A stretch of DNA of 64,000 nucleotides from Phaeosaccion multiseriatum. Lineage: Eukaryota; Ochrophyta, other classes. The notes under the pieces were generated by a model. The model saw nothing but the letters and a program-made list of their open reading frames with translations, searched no databases and had not been told where the DNA came from. The translations under genes were made by a program, and so were the position numbers. Position 1 is the stretch's first letter, and every line of letters starts with the position of its first letter. Shown here piece after piece: positions 22,475 through 35,721 of the stretch. The stretch covers positions 1,612,001-1,676,000 of the forward strand of contig OZ218960.1 in the NCBI GenBank assembly GCA_965112735.1, given 5' to 3'.

Positions 22475-23370
22475 ATGGTGATGGACGAAGGCACCCAGCA
22501 GGTATGCATCCCCCCTTCAGAGGGGGGGGGGAGGGCAAGCAACGGACACTTCTGTCTTCCCATTCTGTTCGATCTGTCACCCCTCCGCTTTCTAGACAAA
22601 TCTCCAACAATCAATCTTGACCTCGCAGATGCTTCGCACGCTGCTGGGAGAGCAACTGCGAAGGGGCGACGCATATGCGGCTCGCATCCCGACACTGGAG
22701 GAGGAGGTCTTGCGCCTTGAGAAGGTGAGGGGGGAGGGAGGGAGGGAGGGAGGGAGGGAGGGAGGGAGGGAGGGAGGGAGGAAGGGGAGGGGGGCTTAGG
22801 GCCAGAGGGACGTCCCCAAGAGACTCTACGCTCATTTGTTTCCTCTTCTACCTCGCGTCCTGAGAAGGAGAACCAGGAGCTTCAAGTGGACAAGAAGAGG
22901 TTGCTGCACACACAGCACAGGTAAGATGGAGGGGCAGGGCAGGGCAGGGCCGGGCCGGGCAGAAAATTCGTAGAGGACTGTGATATCTATCGTAAGTCGA
23001 CAGAAAAAAATAGGCTTTCGCTTACCACTATCAGCGACACATCTGCTTCGCTCCCGAGATCCTGCTGGATCCTCCGTCCTCTCTTCTTCGCTGCTGAGCC
23101 CCTCTCTCTCTCCCTCCTGCTCGTGTGGTGCTTCTCTGCTGCGGCTACTGCTCGGCTGTGCTGTAGGCTTAAAGGAGGACAAATAACTGGAACCCCGGCC
23201 ATGTTCCAGAGGCTTGTAAGTGAGAAGAGAGAAGCAGCGAAGGCCAGGCGAGCAGCCGAGGAGGAGATCAGGGAAGGAAACGCCCTCCGAGAGCAGCTGG
23301 AAGAGAAGGTGTGTGGGTGACAGTTCATCGTTATCTTGATTACATGCCATTTTTTGGTGTTGTTATTGTT

Positions 23371-23403
<33 letters not shown>

Positions 23404-25767
23404 GCTGTGTTGTTGTGTTGATGTTGTTGCTGTTGTTGTTGCGGAGGGAAGGAGGGGGGAGGCAGGAGAAGGAGATGGATATGCAGGAAGGGGGTTGGGC
23501 ATGACAAGAGGAACACAAGAGGGGGGAGCGCTAGCCGCCGGGCTGACTGACTGACTCACTCACTGACTGACTCACTGACTCACTGACTGCCGCACTGACT
23601 GACTCACTCACACACTCACTAACTCACAGACACACTCACTCACTCACTCACTTACACCCTCACTCACTCACTCACTCACTCACACACTCACGCAATCACT
23701 CAACTCACTCACTCACACACTCCCTCCCTCACTCCCTCACTCACTCACTCACTCACCCACTCTCTCTCTCACTCACTCACTCACTCGCTCACGCACTCCC
23801 TCACTCACTCATGCACACACTCACGCACGCACTCACTCACGCACGCACTCACTCACTCACGCACACACTCACGCAGTCCCTCACTCACAAACACACACAC
23901 TCACGCACTCCCTCCCTCACTGACTCACTCACTCACACACACACACACACTCCCTCACTCACTCGGACACACACACTCACTCACTCACTCACTCACTCAT
24001 GCACTCACAAACACACACACTCTCGCACTGACTGACTCACTGACTAGCCCTCCGTGTCCCCGTGTGGACCGACCGCGATACCCAACCAGCTCGCCGCTTC
24101 GGCCAAAGTGGTGAAGGAGCTCCGACTTGAACTCCGGCAAGCCAAGCGAGACAACAAAACTGCGGAGCAGAGGATCAGCGAGACCACAGCAGAGAAGGAG
24201 AAGGCGGTGCAGCTGCTGGAGCAAACAGGAGAAGCAGTGAGGAAGCTCAATGGGTGAGTTATGTGTGTGAGGAAGGGGGGGAGGGGGGGGGCATGAGGCA
24301 GTTCGTTTTGTGAGCCAAGTGCGGAGGCGGAGGCGAGAAGAAAGGATATGGAGTTGAAACTCTTGAGGTACACAGGGGGTGGAGTGGGGTCTTGGGCTGC
24401 TCGGGTGGGCTTAAGTCCCTCCCCTCCCTCTATGTTCAAAGGGAAGGAAGGAAGGAAGGAAGGAAGGAAGGAAGGAAGGACGGAAGGAAGGAAGGAAGGA
24501 AGGAAGGAAGGAAGGAAGGAAGGAAGCGAAATGGAAGTTCTCACGCTCGCACACTAACACGTGCTCTCTCTCACTCACTCTCTCACTCACAAATGGCAGA
24601 GCCAAGGACGAGGAGATTGGTCGCTTGAAGATGCTCCTCCAAGAACAGCAGAACAAGGCGCTGGAGGTGGAGGAGAGGGCGCTCACCGTGGGGATGGAGA
24701 TGGAGCGCATCGAGGATGAGAGGCAGAGAAACAGAGCCATGGAGAAGCGGGCAACCTTTGCCTCTGAGAGTGCAGACAGGTGAGAAGCGAGGGAGAGGGA
24801 GGGAGGGGAGAGGGAGACAGAGGGAGAAAGAGGCAGGCGAAAAGAGAGAGAGGGAAAGAGAGAGAGAGTGAGAAAGAGGCAGGCGAAGAGAGAGAGAGGG
24901 AAAGAGAGAGAGAGGGAGAAAGAGGCAGGCGAAGAGAGAGGGAGAGAGAGAGAGCTCAGCAGTGGCCTGCGTGTTGGGCACAGAGTAGTTGACGGCCCCC
25001 TCCACCCCTCCCCTCCCCTCTCCTCTCCTCCCTTCTCCTCCCCTCCCCTCCCTCCCTCCTAAGGTACGAGCTGATGATGGTCTCCCAAACCAACGCCCTT
25101 CAGAGGGCTCGAGAGGAGCTCTTGGAGGAGAGGCTCAAGCGGCAAGAGGCCGAGCGTTTGCTCAGGCTTGATCACATCAAGTTTAAAGACGATGCCAAGA
25201 AAGCAGGTACGACGGCACGAGAATAGAGAAGCTCTCTCTCTCTTCTCTCTCTCTCTCTCTTGACTCTACCCCTCCCTCCCTCCCTCGCTCGCTCCCCTTC
25301 TAAACCCCCCCCTTCCCTCTCTCTCTCTCTCTCTCCCCTCCCTCAATCGCTCGTGTATCATCAGCCGCCGCAGTGTCCGAGGCCGTTGCAGCAGCCGTTG
25401 CCTCCGCAGGTATGTAAGCCACAACCCCCGCAGTTAGCACCCCAGTCCTGCAAGTCTAAGTCAATGAATACCCTGTTGATCACTAACCCCTCACCCGCAC
25501 GCGCACACCCACATATGGCTGCACATATGGTGCGCGAGTCCCTACCTGATCAACCTCCTCCTCCTCCTCCTCCTCCTCCTCCTCCTCCTCCTCCTCCTCC
25601 CCCCCTGTACTACTTACCCCCTACCCTCCCTTGTATCTACCGACGGTTACACAGGGGGAAGGGGCCGGCGCCGCTCTTCGGTCGTAAGTCAGCGGAGGCC
25701 ATCGTGGGGAGGGGGAGGGGGAGGAGGAGGGAGGAGGCCTTCACAGCTGCTGCAAGTGCCTCTTCGT

Positions 25768-25807
<40 letters not shown>

Positions 25808-26169
25808 AGGAAGAAGAGATGCAACGGCAACCGCCGCCACCACCACAAGCAGCAGTAGTGGCAGCAGCGGCAGCAGCGGACAGAGCAAGGCGGCACCAAC
25901 ACCAACAACAACACCAAAGCCAGCATGATGCAGGAGGAGTAGAATTAGGTGTCGGGACAGGGACCGGTGTCGGCACAGGAATAGGTGTCGGGACAGGGAC
26001 CATCGCTCCTGGGGGGGCAGTGTCAGGACTCGTGTCGGGGGCATCCCGAGGGGGCGGCAGGCGCCAGTCGAAGGATGGCGGTGGAGGGGGGCTAATGGGG
26101 CTTGCTCCCTGGCTCCTCCACCAAGCCGAACCCGAGGGGGCAGCACCCACAGGAGCTGAGCACCGCTGA
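22475..26169 (+). CDS. Coiled-coil protein of unknown function
   Basis: Nine exons: 22475-22501, 22629-22724, 22865-22920, 23167-23308, 24090-24253, 24600-24779, 25064-25206, 25365-25409, 25655-26169. Phases agree and total 456 codons. Residues about 10-290 are almost all heptad-type charged helix (RIPTLEEEVLRLEK, EKREAAKARRAAEEEIRE, RLKMLLQEQQNKALEVEE, REELLEERLKRQEAERLL), so it probably forms a long dimeric coiled coil. The last exon switches to Gly, then poly-Gln from (CAG)n, then a degenerate repeat around GVGTGTG. Introns carry large tetranucleotide arrays. The start is weak: the first exon codes only nine residues (MVMDEGTQQ), and the true 5' end may lie upstream. Cytoskeletal or centrosomal roles are possible but unsupported. 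Exon 3 may begin at 22868 instead. Confidence 0.7.
22736..22790 (+). repeat. (GGGA)n starting at a splice donor
   Basis: The intron after exon 2 of the coiled-coil gene begins GTGAGGGGGGAGGGAGGG and runs on as about 13 GGGA units. Confidence 0.9.
23560..24045 (+). repeat. (CACT)n-rich array in an intron of the coiled-coil gene
   Basis: Nearly 500 bp of CACT, CACTGA and CACACACT variants fill the intron before the exon starting at 24090. A (GTT)n run at 23355-23450 precedes it. Confidence 0.9.
24440..24530 (+). repeat. (GGAA)n microsatellite
   Basis: About 21 GGAA units with one GGAC interruption, in the intron before exon 24600-24779. Confidence 0.95.
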
Positions 26170-26881
26170 AGTATTTACCTCGTCATGTCAAAGTCATTGT
26201 ATTGCATGTACATCAATCAGCCCATGAACGTGAGGCATAAGCGGATGGCAACGGGCGGCAAGGGAAGAGGGAAGGGAAGACATGAGACATACGATGGTAG
26301 CGTATTGTATCGGAGGCTGTTTGCTGCCATCCAGAGGCTTTTGCTGCCATTCAGTCCCCAAGACAGACACAGACACAGGCAGAAGATATTCCAACCCAAA
26401 GTCAAAGGCCCCTCTTCTTCTTCTTCCTTCTAAGTTAAGGGTTTTGACTGCTAGACGGGCGGTGTTGGCTTACAAAAAAAACACCAACCCGAGGGAGGAG
26501 CGGAAGGAAGGAAGGAAGACAGAGGGGCGAACACAATTTTGTCTCTCAAAGGTTATATTTGACATTAAGTTGCCCCCCTTCTTCTCCTCTACATCTGCGA
26601 CAGGGGGGGCATGGGGGCGGCTGCCAATGCCACAGCGCAGCACACCCCTTCAGTGCGTCGAGTTATCGGAGTAGCGAAACGACAAGAAAAGACAAGACAA
26701 GTCGGGAAGGAAGGAACAAAACAGACACAAAACAAAACAAAAACACAACAAAGAGAATGCAAGATTCCATCCCCTCTCTCCTCTCTCCTTTGTTGTGTCC
26801 TTTGCTGCGCCCCTCGCGTCGTCGCGCCTGTTCTCTCTCTCTCTCTCTCTCTTTCCCTCTCTCTGTGCCTTTCCCTCTTCT
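26170..26881. other. Convergent intergenic region
   Basis: Lies between the 3' ends of the coiled-coil gene (+) and the S14 gene (-). No coding sequence is supported. A GGCTGTTTGCTGCCATCCAG/GGCTTTTGCTGCCATTCAG near-duplicate occurs at 26311-26357. The AC-rich stretch at 26690-26755 is unremarkable. Confidence 0.6.
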
Positions 26882-29131
<2,250 letters not shown>

Positions 29132-29390
29132 GCCTAACACCTCGAGAGACAATTGAGCTCGGTCTCCAAGGGCCAGCCAAGGACGCACCCCCCTGGGATG
29201 AAAACCATTTGTGATCTCCCAGCAGCAGCAGTTGGACATTCGATGAAAGAAAAAAAGAAAAAAGTAGCTGTAGCTGTAGCTGCAGAGGCAGGCAAGGAGG
29301 AACTCCAAGATGATCGGGTGCTAGTCATGGAGCAGCAAGCCCATGGAAAGAAATTAGACTCTCGCAACGAGGTTCCCACACCTAGAAACG
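29132..29390. promoter_or_regulatory. Divergent promoter region between S14 and carrier genes
   Basis: If the ATG-only exon of S14 is right, 259 bp separate the two start codons. The stretch includes AGCAGCAGCAGTTGG and GTAGCTGTAGCTGTAGCTG. No TATA box is seen. Confidence 0.4.
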
Positions 29391-32300
29391 ATGACGAAGG
29401 ACGAGGTCACTCTGACGATAGCCGAGATATGCGCGGGAAGCAGTCTTGCTGGGCTAGTCAGCCGTGTCTGCTGCCACCCTTTAGATACGGCCAAGGTAAG
29501 GTCTCGTCGTTTTGCGCTTCTGGCCTGCTTGCCAAGTCCCTCTGCCTCCCCCTCTTACACGGCCGACTTGTTTCTTGTTCCTCCAGGCCAGACTGCAGGG
29601 CCCACACGGGCATCGCTTCAAAGGAACCGCAGATGTACTGAGAGCTACATTGAGGTAAGTGTGTGATGCGTGATGCATCTCTTTCTTTTCATTCCTTTCT
29701 TTCCTTTCCCAACTCCTCACTCCCCTGTTTTGGAACGCCACAGGAAGGAGGGATGGCCGGGCCTCTACCGCGGCTTCGGGGCAGTGTACGTGGCCGAGCT
29801 TTGGCTTGCTCTCGCTCAGAGCTACGATCCCTCCGCGCTCGTGTTCTCTTCTCTTCCCCGTGCTCTCTCCCCTCTTCCTCTGGCCGCCCTCCCCCTTCAT
29901 TTCAGTCACCAAAGTCTCCATAGGCGGCTGGTCTATGCATGCTGTCTTCCCCCCTGAACGTCGTGGTTCATTCCTCTAAGTCCAGCCTCTAGATTTGTCT
30001 CCCTCTCCGCCCTTACTTTCCCCCCTCCTCCCTCCCTCTCTCCCTCTCCCTTCCTCCGCTCCCTCCCTCCCCTCCCCAGTGTCTGGGGGGGGCTCCCCGG
30101 CACGTGTCTTTACTTGACAACCTACGAGCTTTCTATGAAACGCATGCAGGAAATGCTGCCTGCCGCCCAGAGGGAGCGCTACAGCTTTGTGGGGCACTTC
30201 AGCGCGGGTTTCCTCGCCGAGATTGTGTGCTGCGTAGTCTATGTGCCTGTGGACGTCGTTAAGGAGAGGCTGCAGGTGCAGATGGGGCGGGAAACAGCCG
30301 CAGTAGCAGTTGGTGATACAGCAGCAGCAGCAGCAGCAGCAGTAGAAGCAGCAGAAGCAGCAGCGGTAGCCACAACACCACCAGCAGCCACAGAAAGGGC
30401 AGGAGGAGGAGGTGGTGTGATGGAGGTACACGGGCCGGAGGGACTGAGGAGGAACTACTTGGGCAGCATGGACGCTCTGCGCTCCATCCTTCGAACGGAG
30501 GGACTCCGAGGCATATACAAGGTGAGCTGCGGAAGATTGAAGGTTGGATCGATCAGCTTCAGTGCTGGGTGAGTCACTTCGATTGGATCGATCAGCTTCA
30601 GTGCTGGGTGACTGACTCACTTCGAGAAGGGAGGCAATGTATCGTTTATAGATTGGGCGATGCGTTGGTGTGTGAGCGTCCTTCCCCCCGTATCCCTGAG
30701 GTCCTAAGCCTATAAGTAGTGTTTGTCTCTGTGCGTCCTAAGCCTGTAAGTAGTGTTTGTCTCTGTGAGTCCTAAGCCTATATGTAGTGTTTGTCTCTGT
30801 CGACGGCTGTCGCCGTGAAGACGCACCGCAATAGAGCGCTCAGAGATGGGAGGGTCACACTCCTCTTGTCTTCTCATCCCTCTCCAGTCACACTCCTCTT
30901 GTCTTCTCATCCCTCTCCAGTCACACCCCTCTTGTCTTCTCATCCCTCTCCAGTCACACTCCTCTTGTCTTCTCATCCCTCTCCAGTCACACTCCTCTTG
31001 TCTTCTCATCCCTCTCCAGTCACACTCCTCTTGTCTTCTCATCCCTCTCCAGTCACACTCCTCTTGTCTTCTCATCCCTCTCCAGTCACACTCCTCTTGT
31101 CTTCTCATCCCTCTCCAGTCACACCCCTCTTGTCTTCTCATCCCTCTCCAGTCACACTCCTCTTGTCTTCTCATCCCTCTCCAGTCACACTCCTCTTGTC
31201 TTCTCATCCCTCTCCAGTCACACTCCTCTTGTCTTCTCATCCCTCTCCAGTCACACTCCTCTTGTCTTCTCATCCCTCTCCAGTCACACTCCTCTTGTCT
31301 TCTCATCCCTCTCCAGTCACACCCCTCTTGTCTTCTCATCCCTCTCCAGTCACACTCCTCTTGTCTTCTCATCCCTCTCCAGTCACACTCCTCTTGTCTT
31401 CTCATCCCTCTCCAGTCACACTCCTCTTGTCTTCTCATCCCTCTCCAGTCACACTCCTCTTGTCTTCTCATCCCTCTCCAGTCACACTCCTCTTGTCTTC
31501 TCATCCCTCTCCAGTCACACCCCTCTTGTCTTCTCATCCCTCTCCAGTCACACTCCTCTTGTCTTCTCATCCCTCTCCAGTCACACTCCTCTTGTCTTCT
31601 CATCCCTCTCCAGTCACACTCCTCTTGTCTTCTCATCCCTCTCCAGTCACACCCCTCTTGTCTTCTCATCCCTCTCCAGTCACACCCCTCTTGTCTTCTC
31701 ATCCCTCTCCAGTCACACTCCTCTTGTCTTCTCATCCCTCTCCAGTCACACTCCTCTTGTCTTCTCATCCCTCTCCAGTCACACCCCTCTTGTCTTCTCA
31801 TCCCTCTCCAGTCACACCCCTCTTGTCTTCTCATCCCTCTCCAGTCACACTCCTCTTGTCTTCTCATCCCTCTCCAGTCACACCCCTCTTGTCTTCTCAT
31901 CCCTCTCCAGTCACACTCCTCTTGTCTTCTCATCCCTCTCCAGTCACACTCCTCTTGTCTTCTCATCCCTCTCCAGTCACACCCTCTCTCTCATCCCTCT
32001 CCAGTCACAGTCCTCTTGTCTTCTCATCCCTCTCCAGTCACACCCCTCTTGTCTTCTCATCCCTCTCCAGTCACACCCTCTCTCTCATCCCTCTCCAGTC
32101 ACACTCCTCTTGTCTTCTCATCCCTCTCCAGTCACACTCCTCTTGTCTTCTCATCCCTCTCCAGTCACACTCCTCTCGTCTTCTCATCCCTCTCCAGTCA
32201 CACCCCTCTTGTCTTCTCATCCCTCTCCAGTCACACCCCTCTTGTCTTCTCATCCCTCTCCAGTCACACTCCTCTTGTCTTCTCATCCCTCTCCAGTCAC

Positions 32301-33681
32301 ACCGCTCTCGTCTTCTCATCCCTCTCCAGTCACACTCCTCTTGTCTTCTCATCCCTCTCCAGTCACACCCCTCTTGTCTTCTCATCCCTCTCCAGTCACA
32401 CCCTCTCGATTTCTCCTCTCTTCCCAATCACACCGCTCTCGTCTTCTCATCTGTCTCTCTCCCCCCCCCCCCCCCATTACTCAACGTCCTTCTGACCCCG
32501 CCTGCCTGGCTCCATGTGCTTGCCTCCCTGCCTCCCTTGCCCTCCTCCGCGACGGATTTAAACTTTGTCTATTTCATCCATTTGACTGATTGAACCCCTC
32601 CCCCCCCATAAACAGGGCTACGGGGCGACGTTGCTTTCCTTTGGGCCTTATTCTGCCCTATATTTTGTCTTTTACGAGAAATTCAAAGCGGCGGGTTTGA
32701 AGTGGATGCGCAACAACAACAACAACGACACGAGCACGAGCAGTGTGGTGAGTGAGTGGTACAGCTGCTCCAAGGGCTGAAGGAGGGGAGGAGGGAGGGG
32801 AAGGAGGAAGGAGGGGAGGGAGGGGGGGAAGGGAGGAGGGAAGGGAGAAGGAGGGGAGGGGAAGGAAGGAGGGAAGGAAGAAGAAGGGGAGGGGAAAGGA
32901 GGAGGGAAGGAAAAAGGAAGCTCTCGACAAAGCTGTAGCTCGGTCGCTCAGTCCCTTCGCTGAGCTTTTGTGCGACGTGGTGACTGGCGCATATGGCAGC
33001 GAGTGAGTGTCCCCACTGACACAATGCAACGCTTCTCCGGCAATATTCGATGCCTTCAAGACCAACATAGTCTATCCCTCTCCCTCTGCCTCTCTCCATC
33101 TCTCCCCCCCCCCCCCTCTCCCTCTCCCTCTCCCTCCCCACCCCGCCCCCCCACACACACAGCAGCCCTCTCCCCCCGCAGGCCCTGTCGAGTCTCTCCC
33201 CTTCCCCTTGACGTTGGTGTGCGCCGCTGCTGCTGGAGGGGCGGCCGCCTTCGTGACCAACCCATTGGACATGGCCAAGTTGAGGCTGCAAGTGCAGAGG
33301 GGAAGTGCCACGGCAGCAGGGGCATTGCCTGGGTCAAGGGCAGCAGTTGGTGATACAGCAGCAGCTCCACCATCAGCAGCACCAGCACCAGCACCAGCAG
33401 GAGCAGCAGGAGCAGCAGGAGCAGCAGGAGCACCACAGTCAGTAGGGGTACCCAGGGCGATACCCAATCTGGCCAAGGAGGTACCCAATCTCGCCAAGGC
33501 TTCTTTGCCCCCTCCCACTGAGCACTACACAAGTATGTGGGACGGTGTGCGGCAAATGTACGCTGCCCAGGGGGTTCGAGGTCTATTCAAAGGCGCAGGG
33601 GCTCGGGTGCTCTTCTCAGCGCCGGCCACGGCTGTCACCATGGCTGTGTTTGAGGCGTGCAAGAGCTTTATGAGGGCATGA
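29391..33681 (+). CDS. Mitochondrial carrier family (SLC25) protein
   Basis: Exons 29391-29495, 29587-29654, 29744-29785, 30080-30521, 32616-32747 and 33163-33681 give 435 aa with consistent phases. All three carrier repeats are present: HPLDTAKARLQ (residues 29-39), VPVDVVKERLQVQ and NPLDMAKLRLQVQ match PX[DE]XXKXRXQ. They are accompanied by the EGWPGLYRG, EGLRGIYKG and QGVRGLFKGAG matrix-helix motifs. It should be an inner-membrane six-helix solute exchanger; the substrate cannot be read from this, though the layout is closest to SAM/SLC25A44-like carriers. Ala-rich inserts containing AVGDTAA follow repeats 2 and 3 and are unusual for the compact family. ATG 29391 is the first Met after an in-frame TAG. 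Intron 5 (30522-32615) carries a large minisatellite. A possible extra exon at 32917-33002 would shift frame. Confidence 0.88.
30547..30800 (+). repeat. Short tandem duplications upstream of the 33-bp minisatellite
   Basis: A unit of about 45 bp containing TTGGATCGATCAGCTTCAGT is present twice at 30547-30630. A unit of about 34 bp containing AAGTAGTGTTTGTCTCTGTG is present three times at 30702-30800. Both sit in carrier intron 5. Confidence 0.85.
30855..32405 (+). repeat. 33-bp minisatellite, about 47 units
   Basis: Head-to-tail units begin TCACACTCCTCTTGTCTTCT and end CCCTCTCCAG. Most differ only by T or C at position 8, giving two unit types (TCACACTCCT and TCACACCCCT). Two shortened units end CCCTCTCTCTC before the shared tail (about 31980 and 32075), and copies diverge toward the right end. 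The whole array lies within carrier intron 5. The 33-bp period leaves several frames open, producing false open frames of over 400 residues on both strands. Confidence 0.95.
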
Positions 33682-33705
33682 GGATGGCAGTGGATGGGGC
33701 GTGCG

Positions 33706-34035
33706 TGCAAAGGCTTTAATGATCGCCCCGTGGCGGATCCAGATCCCACTCCACTTGAGCCTGCTTGTTTTGTTGACTTGCAGCCCTGCAGAGACCACCC
33801 GCCGCCTCTGCTGCGGCGCCTTCTTGTTGAGGGGCTGCGCAGAGCGCGAGGTGCTGTCACTGAGCCGGCACCCGCAGTCGCATATGAGGGAGAAAGGGGC
33901 TGAAGTCAACAAGCAGAGGGGAAAAGATAGGACGTGGCCAAAAATTGCAGCTCTATGGGACGGACCTCCCGATGTGCGCCAAAGCGTTGGACGAGTCGAC
34001 CCCTTTCCACTGGGCCACCAACATAACCCGGATTA
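33706..34035 (+). repeat. Dispersed repeat, copy A
   Basis: The core (about 33833-34030) matches 38838-39046 in direct orientation at roughly 85-90 percent by eye, sharing for example CACTGAGCCGGCACCCGCAG and CCCTTTCCACTGGGCCACCA. The left portion has a weaker match (CCCCGTG...GATCCAGATCCCACTCC) to the tandem array in copy B. Not a known element to me. Confidence 0.7.
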
Positions 34036-34556
34036 ATATATCACTGTATGTACTTGAAGTATTTCTTTTACACAATCGAACTGTGTAGTACCTACACACA
34101 AGGGGGACCGAAAGCTCTGTCCCGCACCATCCTACGCCTTCCTCTTCATTCACAAAAAAAAACCTTCTAAACGTATCACAAAGTGTGTCAAAAATGCAAG
34201 CACTGTACATACAGTAGCTAAGCTATCGTATCAAAACCTCAAAAAATGCCCCTCTCTCTCCATCCGCTGCCATCCCTCCTCCTCTGCGTGGCCGGGGAGG
34301 CGGCCCAACTCTGGGCCTGAACGAAAGACACCATGGGCGTGTGTATGTATGTGTGTGTACGTGTGTAGGTGTGATTGTCTCCCTCTCTCTCTGTGTGTAT
34401 GTATATGTATGGGTGTGTACGTTTGTGTGAGTACGTGCGTGCTGTGCCCCCCCTGCCCTTTGTCGCCACTCAGTCCGAGCCTTCAAACCCCGCCTCAAAA
34501 GCCACGCCCTCTCGGGCCCATCCATCGATCCATCGATCCATCGTGCCCAGGGGTGC

Positions 34557-34755
34557 CGGGGGTGGCTGTAGTGGTGGTCATGGTGGTGGTGGTGGTGATG
34601 GTGGTGGTGGTGGTGGTGGTGGTGGTGGTGGTGGTGATGGTGGTGGTGGTGGTGATGGTGGTGGTGGTGGTGGTGGTGGTGGTGGTGGTGGTGGTGGTGG
34701 CGGTGATTGGGGTGGTGGTGGTGGTGGTGGTGGTGGTGGTGGTGGTGGTGGTGGT
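34557..34755 (+). repeat. (GGT)n microsatellite
   Basis: About 65 GGT triplets with GAT interruptions. It is intergenic; translated frames of His, Val or Gly runs are artefacts. Confidence 0.95.
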
Positions 34756-35115
34756 GGGTGTGGGATCGGCTGGTGATACTTGATAACGCCATTCCACTGT
34801 AGTGTTTTCGACTCTCCCTCCCTCCCTCCCTTCATCCCTCCCACCTCTTTTGTTCCGTCAAGCACTTGCTTCGTCCTTCACTGTTTCTCCCTCCTCTTAT
34901 TTTTGTTCGTTCCTTGTGCTCCAGCAGGACGGCTCTTGGAGCTCTGGCTTTTCCCACTCCCCACTCTCCACAGACCACACACGCACACACACACACACAC
35001 ACACACACTCCAAAAAAGTCCCAAAATGCCCCTTCGTTCTCCCTCCAGAGCCCTTCCATCCACCCATGTTCACTCCCTCGTACCCCATTCCTCTCACCCC
35101 CTGCACCTCATCTCC

Positions 35116-35632
35116 TCAGCCTGCCTTGATGTAAACCTCCAGGAGGCGCTCACAAGCCGACCACAGGTCCTTTGCTGAGTCGTCATCGTTGCCCTCGGGG
35201 TAGGTGGGAGTCATGGCGGAGCTGCCGATGAAGGGGCCCATGATCTCGAAGGGAAGGCGCAGGAAGTCTCCCAGCGGCAGCCAGTACGGCTTCACACACA
35301 CACAGAGCGAGAGGGAGAGACGCACAGAGAGAGAGAGAAGGAGACACACACAGAGAGAGGACAGAGAGACACACAGAGAGAGAGAAAGAGAGAGGGACAT
35401 ACAAGCAGCAGCACTAAGTCAGTACAGCGACAAGGGTGGGGAGGAAGGAGGGAAGAGAGAACGAAGGAGCGAGGGAGCGGAGTGTGGCGAGAAGTCGCGC
35501 CGGAGGAAGAGAAGAGAAGATGACGAAGGAGAGGGACATGTGTGGATGACTCTCATCTCTTTCCACTCACACGCACCCCTCACCCTTTCTCTCTTTCTCT
35601 CTCACACACACGCGCACACACAGAGACACACA

Positions 35633-35721
<89 letters not shown>

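Larger units (their letters stand above)
33682..35115. other. Convergent intergenic region between carrier and SDR genes
   Basis: Contains copy A of a dispersed repeat (33706-34035), the (GGT)n tract at 34557-34755, and a (CA)n run near 34979-35007. No coding sequence supported. Confidence 0.6.

Noticed and set aside
30855-32405. CRISPR-like array
   Set aside because: Units are contiguous and nearly identical, with no unique spacers, in a eukaryotic intron.
30791-32593. 600-residue + strand and 418-residue - strand open frames of 11-residue repeats
   Set aside because: They are the 33-bp minisatellite read through. The period keeps frames open on both strands, and the region is an intron between two in-phase carrier exons.
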